Shown here: positions 37,237 through 51,223 of the stretch, piece after piece
How the letters are laid out: every line of letters begins with the position of its first letter
Numbering within the stretch: position 1 is the stretch's first letter
Source: Aliamphritea spongicola
Lineage (GTDB): Bacteria; Pseudomonadota; Gammaproteobacteria; Pseudomonadales; Balneatricaceae
Assembly: GCA_024347235.1 (NCBI GenBank)
Contig: AP025283.1
Coordinates: forward strand, 2,604,001-2,668,000
Direction of reading: 5' to 3'
DNA: 64,000 nt
Program-made: the position numbers and the translations under genes
Notes under the pieces: generated by a model
Told to the model about the DNA's origin: nothing
Database searches by the model: none
The model's input: the letters and a program-made list of their open reading frames with translations, nothing else

Positions 37237-39498
37237 TTAAGCCATTGCTGCCACCACATCAAGCACCAGCTCATTGTTATCATCAACGCTGATTTCGACT
37301 TCACCGCCCTCTTCAGACAATTCGCCAAACAGAATCATTTCCGCCAGCGGCTTCTTCAACTGCTCCTGAATCAGACGCTGCATCGGACGGGCACCCATGG
37401 TTTCATCATAGCCCTTCTCAGCCAGCCAGGTGCGGGCTGCATCATCGATATTAAGCTGAACGCCCTTATCATCAAGCTGAACCTGCAGCTCGGTAAGGAA
37501 CTTATCAACCACACCTTTAATAACATCCATCGGCAGCGCCTTGAACTGAATAATACCGTCCAGACGGTTACGGAATTCAGGGGTGAACATCTTCTTAATA
37601 GCCTCCATACCGTCAGTGGTATGGTCCTGATGCGTAAAGCCGATTGAGGCACGGCTCATCTGTTCAACACCGGCATTGGTGGTCATTACCAATATAACGT
37701 TACGGAAATCCGCCTTACGGCCGTTGTTATCCGTCAGGGTACCGTTATCCATTACCTGTAACAGCAAGTTGAAGACTTCCGGATGGGCCTTTTCAATCTC
37801 ATCCAGCAGCAATACAGAATGCGGAGACTTGGTAACCGCTTCAGTCAGCAGACCGCCCTGGTCATAGCCAACATATCCCGGTGGTGCACCGATCAGACGG
37901 GAAACCGTATGGCGCTCCATGTACTCCGACATATCAAAGCGAATCAGCTCGATACCCATGATACGGGCCAACTGAGTAGTTACCTCCGTTTTACCCACAC
38001 CGGTAGGACCAGAGAACAGGAATGAACCTACTGGCTTATTCGGCTCTTTAAGGCCCGCACGGGACAACTTAATAGCCGCAGACAACGTATCGATTGCCTG
38101 ATCCTGCCCCAATACAACCATCTTCAGATTCTTATCCAGCTTCTTCAGCTGTTCTTTATCTGAAGCGGTCACGTTGTTTACCGGAATACGGGCAATCTTG
38201 GCAACCACACTTTCTACTTCAGCCACATCGATCAGCTCGGCACGTTTATCTTCAGGCACCAGGCGCTGATAGGCACCGGCTTCATCGATCACATCGATTG
38301 CCTTATCCGGCATATGTTTATCATTGATGTAACGGTCAGCCAGCTCTGAAGCGACCCGAAGCGCATTATCAGTATAAGAGATTTCATGATGCTCTTCGAA
38401 ACGGCTGCGCAGCCCCTGCAGAATGCGGTAAGTATCATCGACCGACGGCTCAAGCACATCTACCTTCTGGAAACGGCGCGCCAGTGCACGGTCTTTTTCG
38501 AAGATGCCGCGGAATTCCTGGAAGGTTGTAGAACCGATACAGCGTAACTGACCGGAACTCAGCAAAGGCTTGAGCAAATTGGAAGCATCCATGGAACCGC
38601 CGGAAGCAGCACCCGCACCGATAATGGTATGTATCTCATCAATAAACAGGATCGCATGGTCCAGCTTACGGATTTCATTCAGCAGGCCTTTAAGGCGCTT
38701 CTCGAAATCACCGCGGTATTTAGTACCGGCCAGCAATGCACCAAGATCCAGAGAATACACCGTGCTCTCGGAAATCACTTCCGGAACCGAGCCTTCGATG
38801 ATTAACTTTGCAAGACCTTCAGCAATGGCTGTTTTACCGACACCGGCTTCACCCACCAGCAACGGATTATTCTTACGACGGCGGGACAGAATCTGTACTA
38901 CCCGCTCAATCTCATCATCACGGCCAACCAGCGGATCAATATTACCCGCTTCCGCCTCTTTATTAAGATTCACCGCATAATTCGCCAGCGGGCTCTTATC
39001 TTTCTCAGTGGAAGGGTTCGCTTCACTGAGATCATCCAGCGCAGGCGGCTCTTCTGAATCAGAAACTTTGGAAATACCGTGAGAGATATAATTAACGATA
39101 TCAATTCGTTCAATGCCCTGTTGCTGCAGAACATACACAGCCTGACTTTCCTGCTCACTGAATATAGCCACCAGCACATTAGCGCCGGTTACTTCAGACT
39201 TACCGGAAGACTGTACATGGAATACCGCCCGCTGAAGCACACGCTGAAAACCAAGCGTAGGCTGGGTTTCAAGGTCCGGGATGTTATCCGGCAGTAACGG
39301 GGTGGTATCTTCAATAAAAGATGACAGGGAGACTCTTAACTTATCTACATCTACGCCACATGCCTGCAATACAGAATGGGCCTCTGAATTATCTAACAAA
39401 GCCAGCAACAGATGCTCAACCGTCATAAATTCATGACGTTTTGCACGAGCACTATTAAAAGCCACACTTAGCGTATCTTCTAATTCTTTATTCAACAT
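37237..39498 (-). CDS. clpA: ClpA unfoldase subunit of ClpAP
   Basis: HSP100 ATPase of 753 residues that unfolds substrates, including N-degron proteins handed over by ClpS, into ClpP. The N-terminal Clp repeat domain (LSVAFNSARAKRHEFMTVEHL) binds ClpS. There are two AAA+ modules with Walker A GEAGVGKTAIAEG and GPTGVGKTEVTTQ. The ClpP-docking loop tripeptide is IGF in RASIGFTHQDH. ATG 39498 is chosen over an upstream in-frame codon because it gives the canonical MLNKELE start. It is uninterrupted, unlike most long genes here. Confidence 0.96.
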   Translation of the reverse strand: MLNKELEDTLSVAFNSARAKRHEFMTVEHLLLALLDNSEAHSVLQACGVDVDKLRVSLSSFIEDTTPLLPDNIPDLETQPTLGFQRVLQRAVFHVQSSGKSEVTGANVLVAIFSEQESQAVYVLQQQGIERIDIVNYISHGISKVSDSEEPPALDDLSEANPSTEKDKSPLANYAVNLNKEAEAGNIDPLVGRDDEIERVVQILSRRRKNNPLLVGEAGVGKTAIAEGLAKLIIEGSVPEVISESTVYSLDLGALLAGTKYRGDFEKRLKGLLNEIRKLDHAILFIDEIHTIIGAGAASGGSMDASNLLKPLLSSGQLRCIGSTTFQEFRGIFEKDRALARRFQKVDVLEPSVDDTYRILQGLRSRFEEHHEISYTDNALRVASELADRYINDKHMPDKAIDVIDEAGAYQRLVPEDKRAELIDVAEVESVVAKIARIPVNNVTASDKEQLKKLDKNLKMVVLGQDQAIDTLSAAIKLSRAGLKEPNKPVGSFLFSGPTGVGKTEVTTQLARIMGIELIRFDMSEYMERHTVSRLIGAPPGYVGYDQGGLLTEAVTKSPHSVLLLDEIEKAHPEVFNLLLQVMDNGTLTDNNGRKADFRNVILVMTTNAGVEQMSRASIGFTHQDHTTDGMEAIKKMFTPEFRNRLDGIIQFKALPMDVIKGVVDKFLTELQVQLDDKGVQLNIDDAARTWLAEKGYDETMGARPMQRLIQEQLKKPLAEMILFGELSEEGGEVEISVDDNNELVLDVVAAMA

Positions 39499-39511
39499 AA
39501 TTATCGCTCCG

Positions 39512-39863
39512 CTACGCTTGCTCGACTTCACACAGCAACGGGTGCTTACTCTCCTTAGCGTACTGATTCACCTGTGTTGCTTTTGTTTCTGCGACATCCC
39601 GGGTATATACACCGCACACAGCTTTACCCTTAGTATGGACCGTTAACATAACTTGTGTGGCTTTTTCTTGATTCATAGAGAAAAACCATTAGTATTTCCA
39701 CCACAAAGTCCATCGGAGTATAGTCATCGTTCATCAATAGTACTTGGTACATTGAAGGACGTTTTAGTTCAGGCTTTGCAACCTCTTCGACTACGCCGGT
39801 ACCATGATCATGTGGATCCTGATCGTCGGCAGAGCAACGGATTGCTGCTTGTAAATGACGCAT
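39512..39863 (-). CDS. clpS: ClpS N-degron adaptor
   Basis: Small adaptor that binds N-terminal Leu, Phe, Trp or Tyr and delivers the protein to ClpA. The core [22 protein letters not shown] is unmistakable. After one missing base near 39680 the rest ([31 protein letters not shown]) follows, to TAG 39512. ATG 39863 gives a typical flexible N-terminus of about 40 residues; an upstream TTG at 39887 is less likely. It lies 14 bp upstream of clpA and is divergent from cspD. Confidence 0.93.
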
Positions 39864-40114
39864 ATCACATTTCACAATATTTACCAATTTTTATATCTCA
39901 TAATGGGAGTCTTGTAATGCTCGTCTAAGTCCGAAGAATGTTATAATTTTTTTGCAGGAGGAATAATAAATTTGTTGTATCGGTAGTCCCTGCGAGACAT
40001 TTTCAGAAACATGGAAGCACCTCAGCTGTAGTACATTGTATCAACAGAGGTCGTTCAGTTAACAGACCCACGGAGCTTAGGGTCACAGTTTTAATCGGAA
40101 ATTGGGGGACACCA
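39864..40114. promoter_or_regulatory. clpS-cspD divergent region with long cspD leader
   Basis: A TATAAT is present at 39952-39957 on the plus strand, about 155 bp before the cspD ATG. If used, it would give cspD a long 5' leader of the kind seen in cold-shock mRNAs. I could not match a good -35 at the usual spacing, so the promoter is tentative. A strong GGGGGA ribosome binding site precedes the ATG. Confidence 0.35.
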
Positions 40115-40351
40115 ATGTACACAGGGAAAGTCAAGTGGTTCAATAACGCCAAAGGCTTTGGATTTATTATATCGCAAGAACATGATGAAGACTTATTTGC
40201 TCACTACTCGGTCATTCTGATCGATGGCTACAAAAGCTTAAAAGCTGGCCAGGAAGTGAGTTTTGAGACGACACCGGGTCCTAAGGGTATTCACGCGATC
40301 AACATCAAACCTATTGAAGTTACGGCACTGGAAGAAGCGGAAAATTCATAA
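40115..40351 (+). CDS. cspD: Cold-shock-like protein CspD
   Basis: 78-residue cold-shock-domain protein with both RNA-binding motifs, KGFGFI and DLFAHYS, and a short acidic C-terminal extension typical of CspD rather than CspA. CspD binds single-stranded DNA and inhibits replication in stationary phase in E. coli. The divergent pairing with clpS is conserved. It is uninterrupted. Confidence 0.92.
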   Translation: MYTGKVKWFNNAKGFGFIISQEHDEDLFAHYSVILIDGYKSLKAGQEVSFETTPGPKGIHAINIKPIEVTALEEAENS

Positions 40352-40376
40352 GCAACTTCCTACCACTTCAAACGAT

Positions 40377-40399
40377 AAAGGCAGCTTACGCTGCCTTTT
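40377..40399. terminator. Terminator between cspD and icd (convergent)
   Basis: AAAGGCAGC (40377-40385) and GCTGCCTTT (40390-40398) around a 4-nt loop, with TTTT at the end. Confidence 0.82.
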
Positions 40400-40432
40400 G
40401 TGCCCGATTCTAAATCAGCGCCATACCTGCCC

Positions 40433-41686
40433 TCACCCCATATGGTTGATAATTGCCTCGCCGAAACCTGAGCTGGAAACCTTAGTCGCGCCGTCCATCA
40501 GACGCTCAAAGTCATAGGTAACAGTTTTAGCCGCAATAGCACCATCCATCCCTTTAATGATCAGATCAGCCGCCTCAAGCCAGCCAAGATGACGCAGCAT
40601 CATTTCGGCAGAGAGGATAATCGACCCTGGATTAACCATATCCTTACCGGCATATTTTGGCGCCGTGCCGTGAGTCGCCTCAAAGATAGCAACCCGGTCA
40701 GACAAATTGGCACCGGGTGCAATACCAATACCACCCACTTCTGCAGCCAGCGCATCTGAAAGATAATCACCATTAAGATTCAGGGTCGCAACAACATCAT
40801 ATTCAGCTGGCCTCAGCAATATCTGCTGCAACATTGCATCCGCAATGACATCTTTAACCACTATCTCACGCCCGCTGTCCGGATTTCTGAAACTCATCCA
40901 CGGGCCTCCATCCATAAGCTGCGCACCAAACTCTTCTTTCGCCAGTTCGTAACCCCACTCCTTAAAAGCACCTTCAGTAAACTTCATGATATTGCCTTTA
41001 TGGACCAGCGTGAGAGACCTTCGATCATTATCCACGCAATACTGTAACGCCTTACGCACCAGGCGCTTGGTACCTTCTTCTGAAACCGGTTTAATGCCTA
41101 TACCGCACATCTGATCAAAGCGGATTTTGGTAACCCCATTTCCTGCTGCAGAAAATCGATGACTTTTGCGCCTCAGCGGTACCCGCCTGCCATTCAACGC
41201 CGGCATAAATATCTTCGGAATTCTCCCGATAAATCACCATATCAACATCACCGGGATTCACCACCGGACTGGGCACGCCCTGGAACCAGCGCACCGGACG
41301 CTGGCACACATACAAATCCAGCTCCTGACGCAGGGCAACATTCAGTGAACGGATTCCCCGCCTACCGGTGTCGTCAGGGGGCCTTTAATGCCTACTGCAA
41401 ATTCCTTAAATGCCTGCAATGTCTCATCCGGCAACCAGGTGTCCTGATCATAAACCTGCGTCGCCTTCTCGCCTGCATACACCTCCATCCAGGCTATTTT
41501 CTTACTGCCGCCATAAGCCTGCTTTACCGCAGCATCAACAACCTCAATCATTACCGGCGATACATCTGTTCCGATCCCGTCGCCTTCGATAAACGGAATC
41601 ACCGGCCGGTCAGGCACCTGAATCAGGTTGTCGCCGGTAAATGTTATTTTCTCACCCTCAGGAACACGAATATATTGGTATGCCAT
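40433..41686 (-). CDS. icd: NADP-dependent isocitrate dehydrogenase
   Basis: TCA-cycle enzyme of about 418 residues converting isocitrate to 2-oxoglutarate. [16 protein letters not shown] is at the N-terminus, and the substrate and phosphorylation loop [19 protein letters not shown] spans a missing base near 41352. [14 protein letters not shown] and the metal/substrate-binding [17 protein letters not shown], then [19 protein letters not shown], follow. A second gap lies near 41148. The serine loop means it could be regulated by AceK phosphorylation, but aceK is not in the window. Confidence 0.95.
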
Positions 41687-41829
41687 AGCTTACTCCACGT
41701 ATACTTACGTCCGGAAAATTCTGAGTACAGGTCAGAGCCGTTAATCCATAAGCTTCGGCACAGAAGAATACGGAATCCAGCTTCCGTCCAGTCAGATTTA
41801 AATATAGTTTTCAGGTTACCGTCCTACAA

Positions 41830-42455
41830 ATGTCCAACGTCATACTTTTTAATAAGCCCTTCCAGGTGCTCACCCAGTTTACTGACAACGAAGGACGGGG
41901 CACCCTGGCTGACTTTATCAATCAGCCCGGTGTTTATGCCGCCGGCCGGCTTGATTACGATTCCGAAGGATTATTAATTCTCACCGACGACGGTCAGTTA
42001 CAGCACCAGCTTGCCAACCCTAAATTCAAAATGGCAAAAACCTACTGGGCACAGGTAGAAGGCGAGATTGACGAAGCTGCTCTGAAGAAACTGCGCGAAG
42101 GTGTCGAGCTGAAGGATGGAAAAACCCGGCCGGCAAAAGCACGACTGATTAACGAACCGGATATCTGGCCCCGTAATCCTCCTATCCGCGAACGTAAAAA
42201 CAAACCTACCAGCTGGCTTGAGCTGACCATCAGTGAAGGTAAGAACCGGCAGGTAAGGCGCATGACGGCAGCCGTCGGCTTCCCGACACTGCGACTGATC
42301 AGAGCCAGTATTGGCGACTGGAAGCTGGAATCCCTGAAACCCGGTGAAAGCCGCACTGAAACGGTCTTTTGCCTGCCACGCAAACAGACAAACCAAACCG
42401 CCGCTCACCGTCAAGACACAGTAACAGCCGCAAGCAAACAGCGAGCCGTGCAAAT
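41830..42455 (+). CDS. rluE: 23S rRNA pseudouridine synthase RluE
   Basis: RsuA-family synthase converting U2457 of 23S rRNA to pseudouridine. The N-terminus [17 protein letters not shown] and the catalytic aspartate motif [19 protein letters not shown] are diagnostic; [26 protein letters not shown] follows. The natural end is near 42455, just before a terminator hairpin. The open frame runs on to 42630 through that hairpin and across the opposite moaE gene, which I attribute to a missing base in the last 70 bases, so the exact stop is uncertain. Confidence 0.88.
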
Positions 42456-42460
42456 AAAAA

Positions 42461-42480
42461 GCCCGGCAACAGAGCCGGGC
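42461..42480 (-). terminator. Rho-independent terminator of moaE
   Basis: GCCCGGC (42461-42467) pairs with GCCGGGC (42474-42480); on the minus strand it is followed by five Ts. It also closes rluE from the other side. Confidence 0.8.
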
Positions 42481-42512
42481 GCAATCATTCCAAACGTTAA
42501 TTTTTCTGTAAA

Positions 42513-42973
42513 CTATTTGTCCCAGGCATCGGCACGCTCCAGGTCGCTGTCCTTTGCAGCTACCCAGGCCTCACCCTGCTCGGTAATCTCTTTTTCCAGA
42601 AAGGCGCGTCACGCTTCAGATAATCCATAATGAACTGAGCCGCTGCAAAACCAGCAACCCTGTGAGGACTGGCCACACCCACAAATACAATATTGTCATT
42701 CAGCGCCAGCCTGCCGACACGGTGAACAATCACGATCGACCCCAGATCCCAGCGTTCCCGGGCTTGCAACGCAATCTTCTCCAGTGACTTCTCAGTCATG
42801 CCCGGATAATGCTCAAGTTCCATGGCGAGCAGCCCAGGGCCGCTGGCCATTTCCCGGACGATACCGGTAAAGGTGACTATCGCCCCATGACTACCATCAT
42901 CGTCCCGGATTAAGGCATTTAAACCGCTGATATCGAAATCTTCCTGCTGAACTTTGATGATATTGCTGACCAC
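42513..42973 (-). CDS. moaE: Molybdopterin synthase catalytic subunit MoaE
   Basis: Large subunit of the MoaD-MoaE complex that inserts two sulfurs into precursor Z to make molybdopterin. About 153 residues. Conserved pieces: [28 protein letters not shown] [40 protein letters not shown] and the catalytic lysines in DAPFWKKE. One base is missing near 42600; the conserved end continues to TAG 42513. Start GTG 42973. No other moa gene is nearby. Confidence 0.92.
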
Positions 42974-43089
42974 CTGAAACTCCGTACCACAAACACAAAA
43001 ATGACTATTTAAAACTCAGGAAAAGCATGACCAGAAATGCTAAGGTTGTCCACCTAAAAAGTCATAACCTATATGGATATTTTACACCC

Positions 43090-44701
<1,612 letters not shown>

Positions 44702-44708
44702 ACACATC

Positions 44709-45373
44709 ATGTCACAGGCAACACATAATCAGGCAATTGCGCTGGCCGGCCTGTTTCAGGCAGCCAGCCTGGTCGAGCAGATCGCAACCCGTGGCATGGT
44801 GCAGCAAAGCAACCTGGAAACCTGTATTCGCAGCGTGTTCATCACAAACCCGGACAGCACTGCAGAAATCTACGGAGGTGAACGCGCCCTGCCGATCAAC
44901 CTCGGTCCGGGCTTCCGCCACCTGCAGGAACTGATCGACAAAGACCGCTCCAAGCAGAATCAGGACGTCATCCGTTACGCCCTCAGCCTGCTGCACCTGG
45001 AAAAGAAGCTCAATAAACAGCCCGAGCTTCTCAATACCATTGCTGAACGGCTGCTAAAAATTGAACAGCAGGCAAAATACTTTAATGATCAGGAAAACCT
45101 GATTGATAACGCGGCGACCCTGACACACCCGACGATCATTGCTAATCTGGCCAGCCTTTATCAGGATACCCTGAGCACCTTTAAATTCCGCATTCAGGTA
45201 ACCGGCGAACCCCGCCATCTGCAAAATGCGGAAAACGCAGATAAGATCCGTGCATTGCTACTGGCAGGCATCCGTGCCGCAGTACTGTGGCGCCAGAGTG
45301 GTGGCAAGCGCTGGCAACTGCTATTTTTAAATCCCGCATTCGCCCTGCCATTACGGATATCACCGGACGCTGA
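44709..45373 (+). CDS. hflD: HflD (lysogenization regulator homologue)
   Basis: Peripheral membrane helical protein of about 221 residues; in E. coli it affects lambda CII stability. Recognisable by [22 protein letters not shown] at the start and [30 protein letters not shown] near the end, and by its position between mnmA and purB. A missing T near 45327 shifts the tail; the corrected frame ends at TGA 45373. ATG 44709 lies 8 bp after mnmA. Confidence 0.9.
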
Positions 45374-45416
45374 ACCGGCAATATAAAACTTGCCAGTGCA
45401 ACTTATGAATGTGTAA

Positions 45417-46862
<1,446 letters not shown>

Positions 46863-46898
46863 GTTTACTCAGTTGATGCCACTGAGCATCATGCATAA

Positions 46899-46924
46899 AA
46901 GCAGGGCCATTGCCCTGCTTTTTG
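46899..46924 (+). terminator. Rho-independent terminator of purB
   Basis: AAGCAGGGC / GCCCTGCTT stem around CATT, followed by TTTG, 37 bp after the purB stop. Confidence 0.85.
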
Positions 46925-46962
46925 TTTCTGCAGTATAAAAAATATCTGCTTAAAAGTATTTT

Positions 46963-48204
46963 CTAAAAGAAATACCTGACTGCCAGCAACAGCTGCCGCT
47001 CTTCACGGTCAGCAGGCTCACCGGCATAGACACGCCCCGGACGGTCGGAATTAATCCAGGTATGCTCGACCGACAGGAACAAAGGCTTTGAATACCGATA
47101 GGTGTAATTCAGCGTCGCCGCAGTTCCGTATTCATCATTATTATCACCTGCCGTCTGATCTTTATCGGTCACTGAAAATTCTTCAATACGGCCGGTAAAC
47201 CGATGCTTCCCGACACGTTTACTCAGCATTAAAAGGCACTGCGGTAATCATTATCGACCACCGGCCTGCCATATACATCATTCATCAGGGTATCACCGGT
47301 CATATACTGGGCTGTCAGCTCCAGTTTCTTATCCAGCAACCAGCGCGCACCGACATAATAAAACCGGGTAAGCCAGGTATACTGGCCATGCTCAACGATA
47401 TCTGTCCGGGCATTATTATTATAATAACCGGCATTGATTTCCCCTGACGGGACCAGCGCACCTGAGTCTGCAAATGATACCCAGGACGGTCATCCAGCTC
47501 TAAAAGGGTCCGATTCAGCAGCCTGCGGCTCGAAGCTTAAAGCCACTCTGACGTGCTTCCAGTGGCGGTATCTTGCGCTTCTCACCCCACAGGGTTTGAC
47601 GCGAACTGCTGGTCCAGCCATGCCAGGCTAACAGCGCACCGGTGGGATCATTATTAAAGAAACCTGATGCAGTAAAACTCAAGTCATAACCGGCATCATT
47701 AAGCTTGCCTAACCGGGTCCAGGTTAGCTCCGCCCCAAGCAAACGGATCTCTTCGCCGATCCAGGTATTCAATGTCGAACTGTTAAGGGTATTTTTGGCA
47801 GCCCAGGCAAAGGCTTTATTTTCCAGTGAAATTGCCGGATAAAACAAACCCACTTTTGACTGAAGCCGGTGGCCGGATTCATTCGGAATGCCACGGTACC
47901 TGAAGAAGGATTCCGTTATACCCAGCCCGTTGTCTTCCCCGTCGTAATAACCGTTGGCCACCGTATGAAAACTCAGACCGGAATCCCATTCCAGAACCCA
48001 CTGCAGGCCGGCCTGACCAAGATACGCCTGGCCACCATTGTCTGTACCGAACTTACCAACACCACCCTGACGGTAGCTGTCAGAGGTATCACTGTGCGCT
48101 AACCGGTAGTCGATAACGCCATTTAGCTTACTTTCCAGTGCGCTCACCTGAGTGACCGCTCCGGCACTTACGATTGCCGCAAATACAGTGCCTTTGTTTA
48201 GCAC
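46963..48204 (-). CDS. Outer-membrane beta-barrel (porin-like) protein
   Basis: About 413 residues. A signal peptide (MLNKGTVFAAIVSAGAVTQVSA) is followed by alternating-hydrophobicity strands rich in aromatic residues, and the chain ends in ...LLLAVRYFF, with the terminal phenylalanine used for outer-membrane assembly. It uses a GTG start with a strong GGAGGA ribosome binding site. Gaps near 47535, 47440 and 47250 interrupt it. I do not recognise a specific porin family. It lies immediately after the GGDEF/EAL gene, so it is probably in the same operon. Confidence 0.72.
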
Positions 48205-48222
48205 GCCTCCTCCGGGGATTAA

Positions 48223-50539
48223 GCTGGGCGTGGTCCTTTAGCCATGGCGTCAACGCATCAACAGCCTGAGGGCGGCTGATATGATAGCCCTGCGCCAGTT
48301 CACAATTATTAGAAGTCAGCCAGTCCAGGGCAAACTCATCTTCAATACCTTCCGCCACGACACTCAGCCCCATACTGTGGGCCAGCTCGATAGTGGATTT
48401 CACAATGATCTGATCGGACTGATCATCACTGAGGCGCTGAATAAATGACTTATCAATTTTAAGTTCATGTACCGGTAGCTGCTTAAGCTGAGCCAGCGAG
48501 GAATAACCGGTACCATAATCATCAATGGAAATGCGCATACCCCAGTCTTTAAACCGGCTCAGCAATGTAATGGCCGACTCAGGATCTTCAACCACGGCAC
48601 TTTCTGTCACTTCCAGGGTAATTTTTCAGCAGGTACCGCCAGCTCCTGAATCGTTTCACACAGAAAACCGTAAAAATCCGGATCTTTAAGATTAGCGGCA
48701 GAGATATTAATGGCGACACCAAGATCCAGCCCCTCAGCACGCCATTCGTTGTACTGATTCAGCGCAGTACGGATAACCCAGCGCGTCAGTGCATTAATCT
48801 GCCCGGTCTGCTCAGCAATATGAATAAAGTTATCCGGCGGCACCATGCCCATTGTCGGGTGAATCCAGCGAACCAGCGCCTCAACATGGGTAACTACCCT
48901 GCTCTGCAGATTCAGTTTTGGCTGATAAAACAGCACTAACTGATCACCACTGATCGCCTGCTTCAGATCATTGATCAGATTCAGCCGTTCTACACTATTC
49001 ACATCAAGCTCAGGGGCAAACCACTGCACTTGCTGGCTGGTTGCCCGCGTATGATGCAACGCGATATCCGACATTCTCAGCAGGCTGTCAGGGGTTTTGC
49101 TGTGCTGAGGGTAGAGCGATACCCCGCTGCGAACCTGCAGCTGGAATCCCAGCCCCTGATAATCAAAAACAGGCTCAAGTGCCGCATCCAGATTATCAAG
49201 GCAGCGCTGCACGCAACTCTCTGCTTCAGCCAGCGGGCAGTTTTCAGTCAGTACCACGAATTCATCAGCCCCAGATGGCACACCAGCTGAAAACCCTGCA
49301 CACTGCGTAGACGGTCAGCCAGCGCCTGAATGACATAATCACCCACCTGATGGCCCAGCGTATCGTTAACATCCTTAAGGCGGCTCAGATTCAGCTGAAT
49401 CACACCAAAAGCCTCTTCCTGCCCGCACAGGGAATCCAGAATGATCTTCAGGAAGTTGCGGTTTGGCAGATCCGTCAGGGGATCATGGTTGGCCCGGTGG
49501 GACAATGCCTGCTCACGACTGAGCACCGCATCTTGCATAAGATTAATCTCATCAGCCAACTGACCCAGTTCGCTTTGGTCATCAAGCTTAATGGTCTGAT
49601 TATAATCACCGCTGGCGACTATTTTGGCCTGCTGAACCAACCGCTTTACCGGCCGAGTGATAGAGGCAGAAATCCAGTAAGCCCCTGCCAGTGATAACAC
49701 CAGGGTGCCGACCGCAAGAATCAGCAGCTTCCACCACTGCTCCTGCAAAACTTCAACGAAATTTGCCCGCAGCCCGTACATGGCCACGCCAAACCGCAAA
49801 TGCTGGTCTTCAGAAATCTGATGGCCGACAACGATATACTGGTCATCAACCGGATCACCGTTGATGATGCTTCCGGAAAACTTCACATCCGCGGTCGGTG
49901 ATGAAGACGCCACCAGCCACCAGCCGGCATCACCTTCCACAATAAAATCTGTTTCAAGACCGGTAATGGTCATAAACTCGGTCGCCAGACGCCCGTCAAC
50001 CTGGAAGCCGAACACCACCCAGCCAATCGTTTTAGCGCCAACTTTCACCGGCGACAAACTTAACTGGTAGACATTTTTGCCAATCGCATACAGGTGGCCC
50101 CGTTCAGGATTCTTTAGCCAGCCTGGGTAACGAAACTCAGCACCAACCTCATCACCCCGGCGAACTTTACGCCCGCCGTCATCTTCTTCAGCACTGACCA
50201 GCTGAGCATTGATAACACCCTCAGCAGATACCGTCATCGCTAAATCCGCATTAATTCGCTTACGGTGATTATTCAGCGCAACCAGCAAACTGCGCTGATC
50301 TTCGTTAAACACCTGCTTGATGCCATAGTCTTTGGATACGGTTTCAGCGAACGCTGCAAGATATTCGATCCGACTGGAAAACAACTCAGTGAAAACAGTT
50401 TTAGCAGTGGTAAGCCGGTTACTGATTTCCTGCTTTTGTTGATTCTGATTACCTGCATACAGGGTCCAGAACGCCACCCCTGCACTAATAACAGAAGCAG
50501 TACAAAGAATGTAAATATTTTACTTTGTAAGCTTTTCAC
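48223..50539 (-). CDS. Membrane sensor with degenerate GGDEF and intact EAL domain (c-di-GMP phosphodiesterase)
   Basis: About 770 residues: N-terminal transmembrane helix, a periplasmic Cache-like sensor region (about residues 40-250), a second helix (LLILAVGTLVLSLAGAYWI), HAMP, GGDEF, then EAL. The GGDEF signature reads GADEF, preceded by HL instead of RL, so cyclase activity is doubtful. The EAL domain keeps EALVRW, NIS, EVTES, DDYGTGYSS, KIDKSF, AEGIE and QGYHISRP, the full set for phosphodiesterase activity. One-base gaps near 50495, 49270, 48625 and 48222. Start GTG 50539. It is sandwiched between a cupredoxin-like gene and a porin-like gene. Confidence 0.88.
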
Positions 50540-50549
50540 ACAAACTCAC

Positions 50550-51223
50550 TTAATACTCTGACAGAAAATCAAAATCATCATCGCTCTCCTGCGCCGGCGC
50601 CTCATCCATACGGCTTGTCAACTGAGCGGTTACCTGCACCGCATTTTGCACATCCACTATCTGCGCTTCTCTGTTTTCGTCAGCCAATAGCTGAGGGTGC
50701 CAGACAGTTACCTTATAGCGCCCGGTGACAGGGGTATCAAAGCTCACAGAACCAGTTTGAGAGGTTTTCCCAAACAGAGGGGTATCCACCAGCAGCAGAT
50801 AACCGGACATCCAGTCATGAATGTTGCAGCCCATTGCCACTTCTCCGCTCTGATCCAGACCGCTTTGCAGGCGTTGCTCCCTGCTTTGATCTTGAATGAA
50901 AAACGGGCATCGCTGTCGACAGAGTAAATATGGTGGGTAATGTCATCCTGGTTATCAAACAGCACGTCATTACCAGCCTGAGACACACTGACATAAGGCG
51001 CGAAAGATTTACCTTTCTGGCCCACACTGATGACTTTATCCGTCGCTGGTAACTGCTGACCATCAAGTGGCTCAGCATATACGACCATATCTTCCAGTGG
51101 CTCTCCGGAGGTACTCAGCACCTGAACATTCAGTTCAATTGCCCAGGCCGGCACAGACATCAGCAGCCCAAGAATACAACCGACACCGCTTCCGGCAGTT
51201 ACAGTCCAATCTAACTTTGCCAC
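50550..51223 (-). CDS. Exported cupredoxin-like protein (methylamine-utilization-protein type)
   Basis: About 224 residues with a signal peptide ending near VPAWA. The first half is a carboxypeptidase-regulatory-like beta domain; the second has plastocyanin-type copper-ligand motifs: DDITHHIYSVD (His) and GCNIHDWMSGYLLL (Cys, His, Met). The C-terminus is acidic. One base is missing near 50880. It is often annotated as methylamine utilization protein, but no methylamine genes are nearby. It ends 11 bp before the GGDEF/EAL gene start, so the two are cotranscribed. Confidence 0.78.

Noticed and set aside
37216..39297. Several open frames antisense to clpA
   Set aside because: They are shadows of the strongly biased clpA coding sequence and have no start signals or family resemblance.
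42456..42630. Extension of RluE by about 58 residues
   Set aside because: The added part reads through a terminator hairpin and antisense to moaE and has no resemblance to the RluE family; a missing base before the true stop is likelier.
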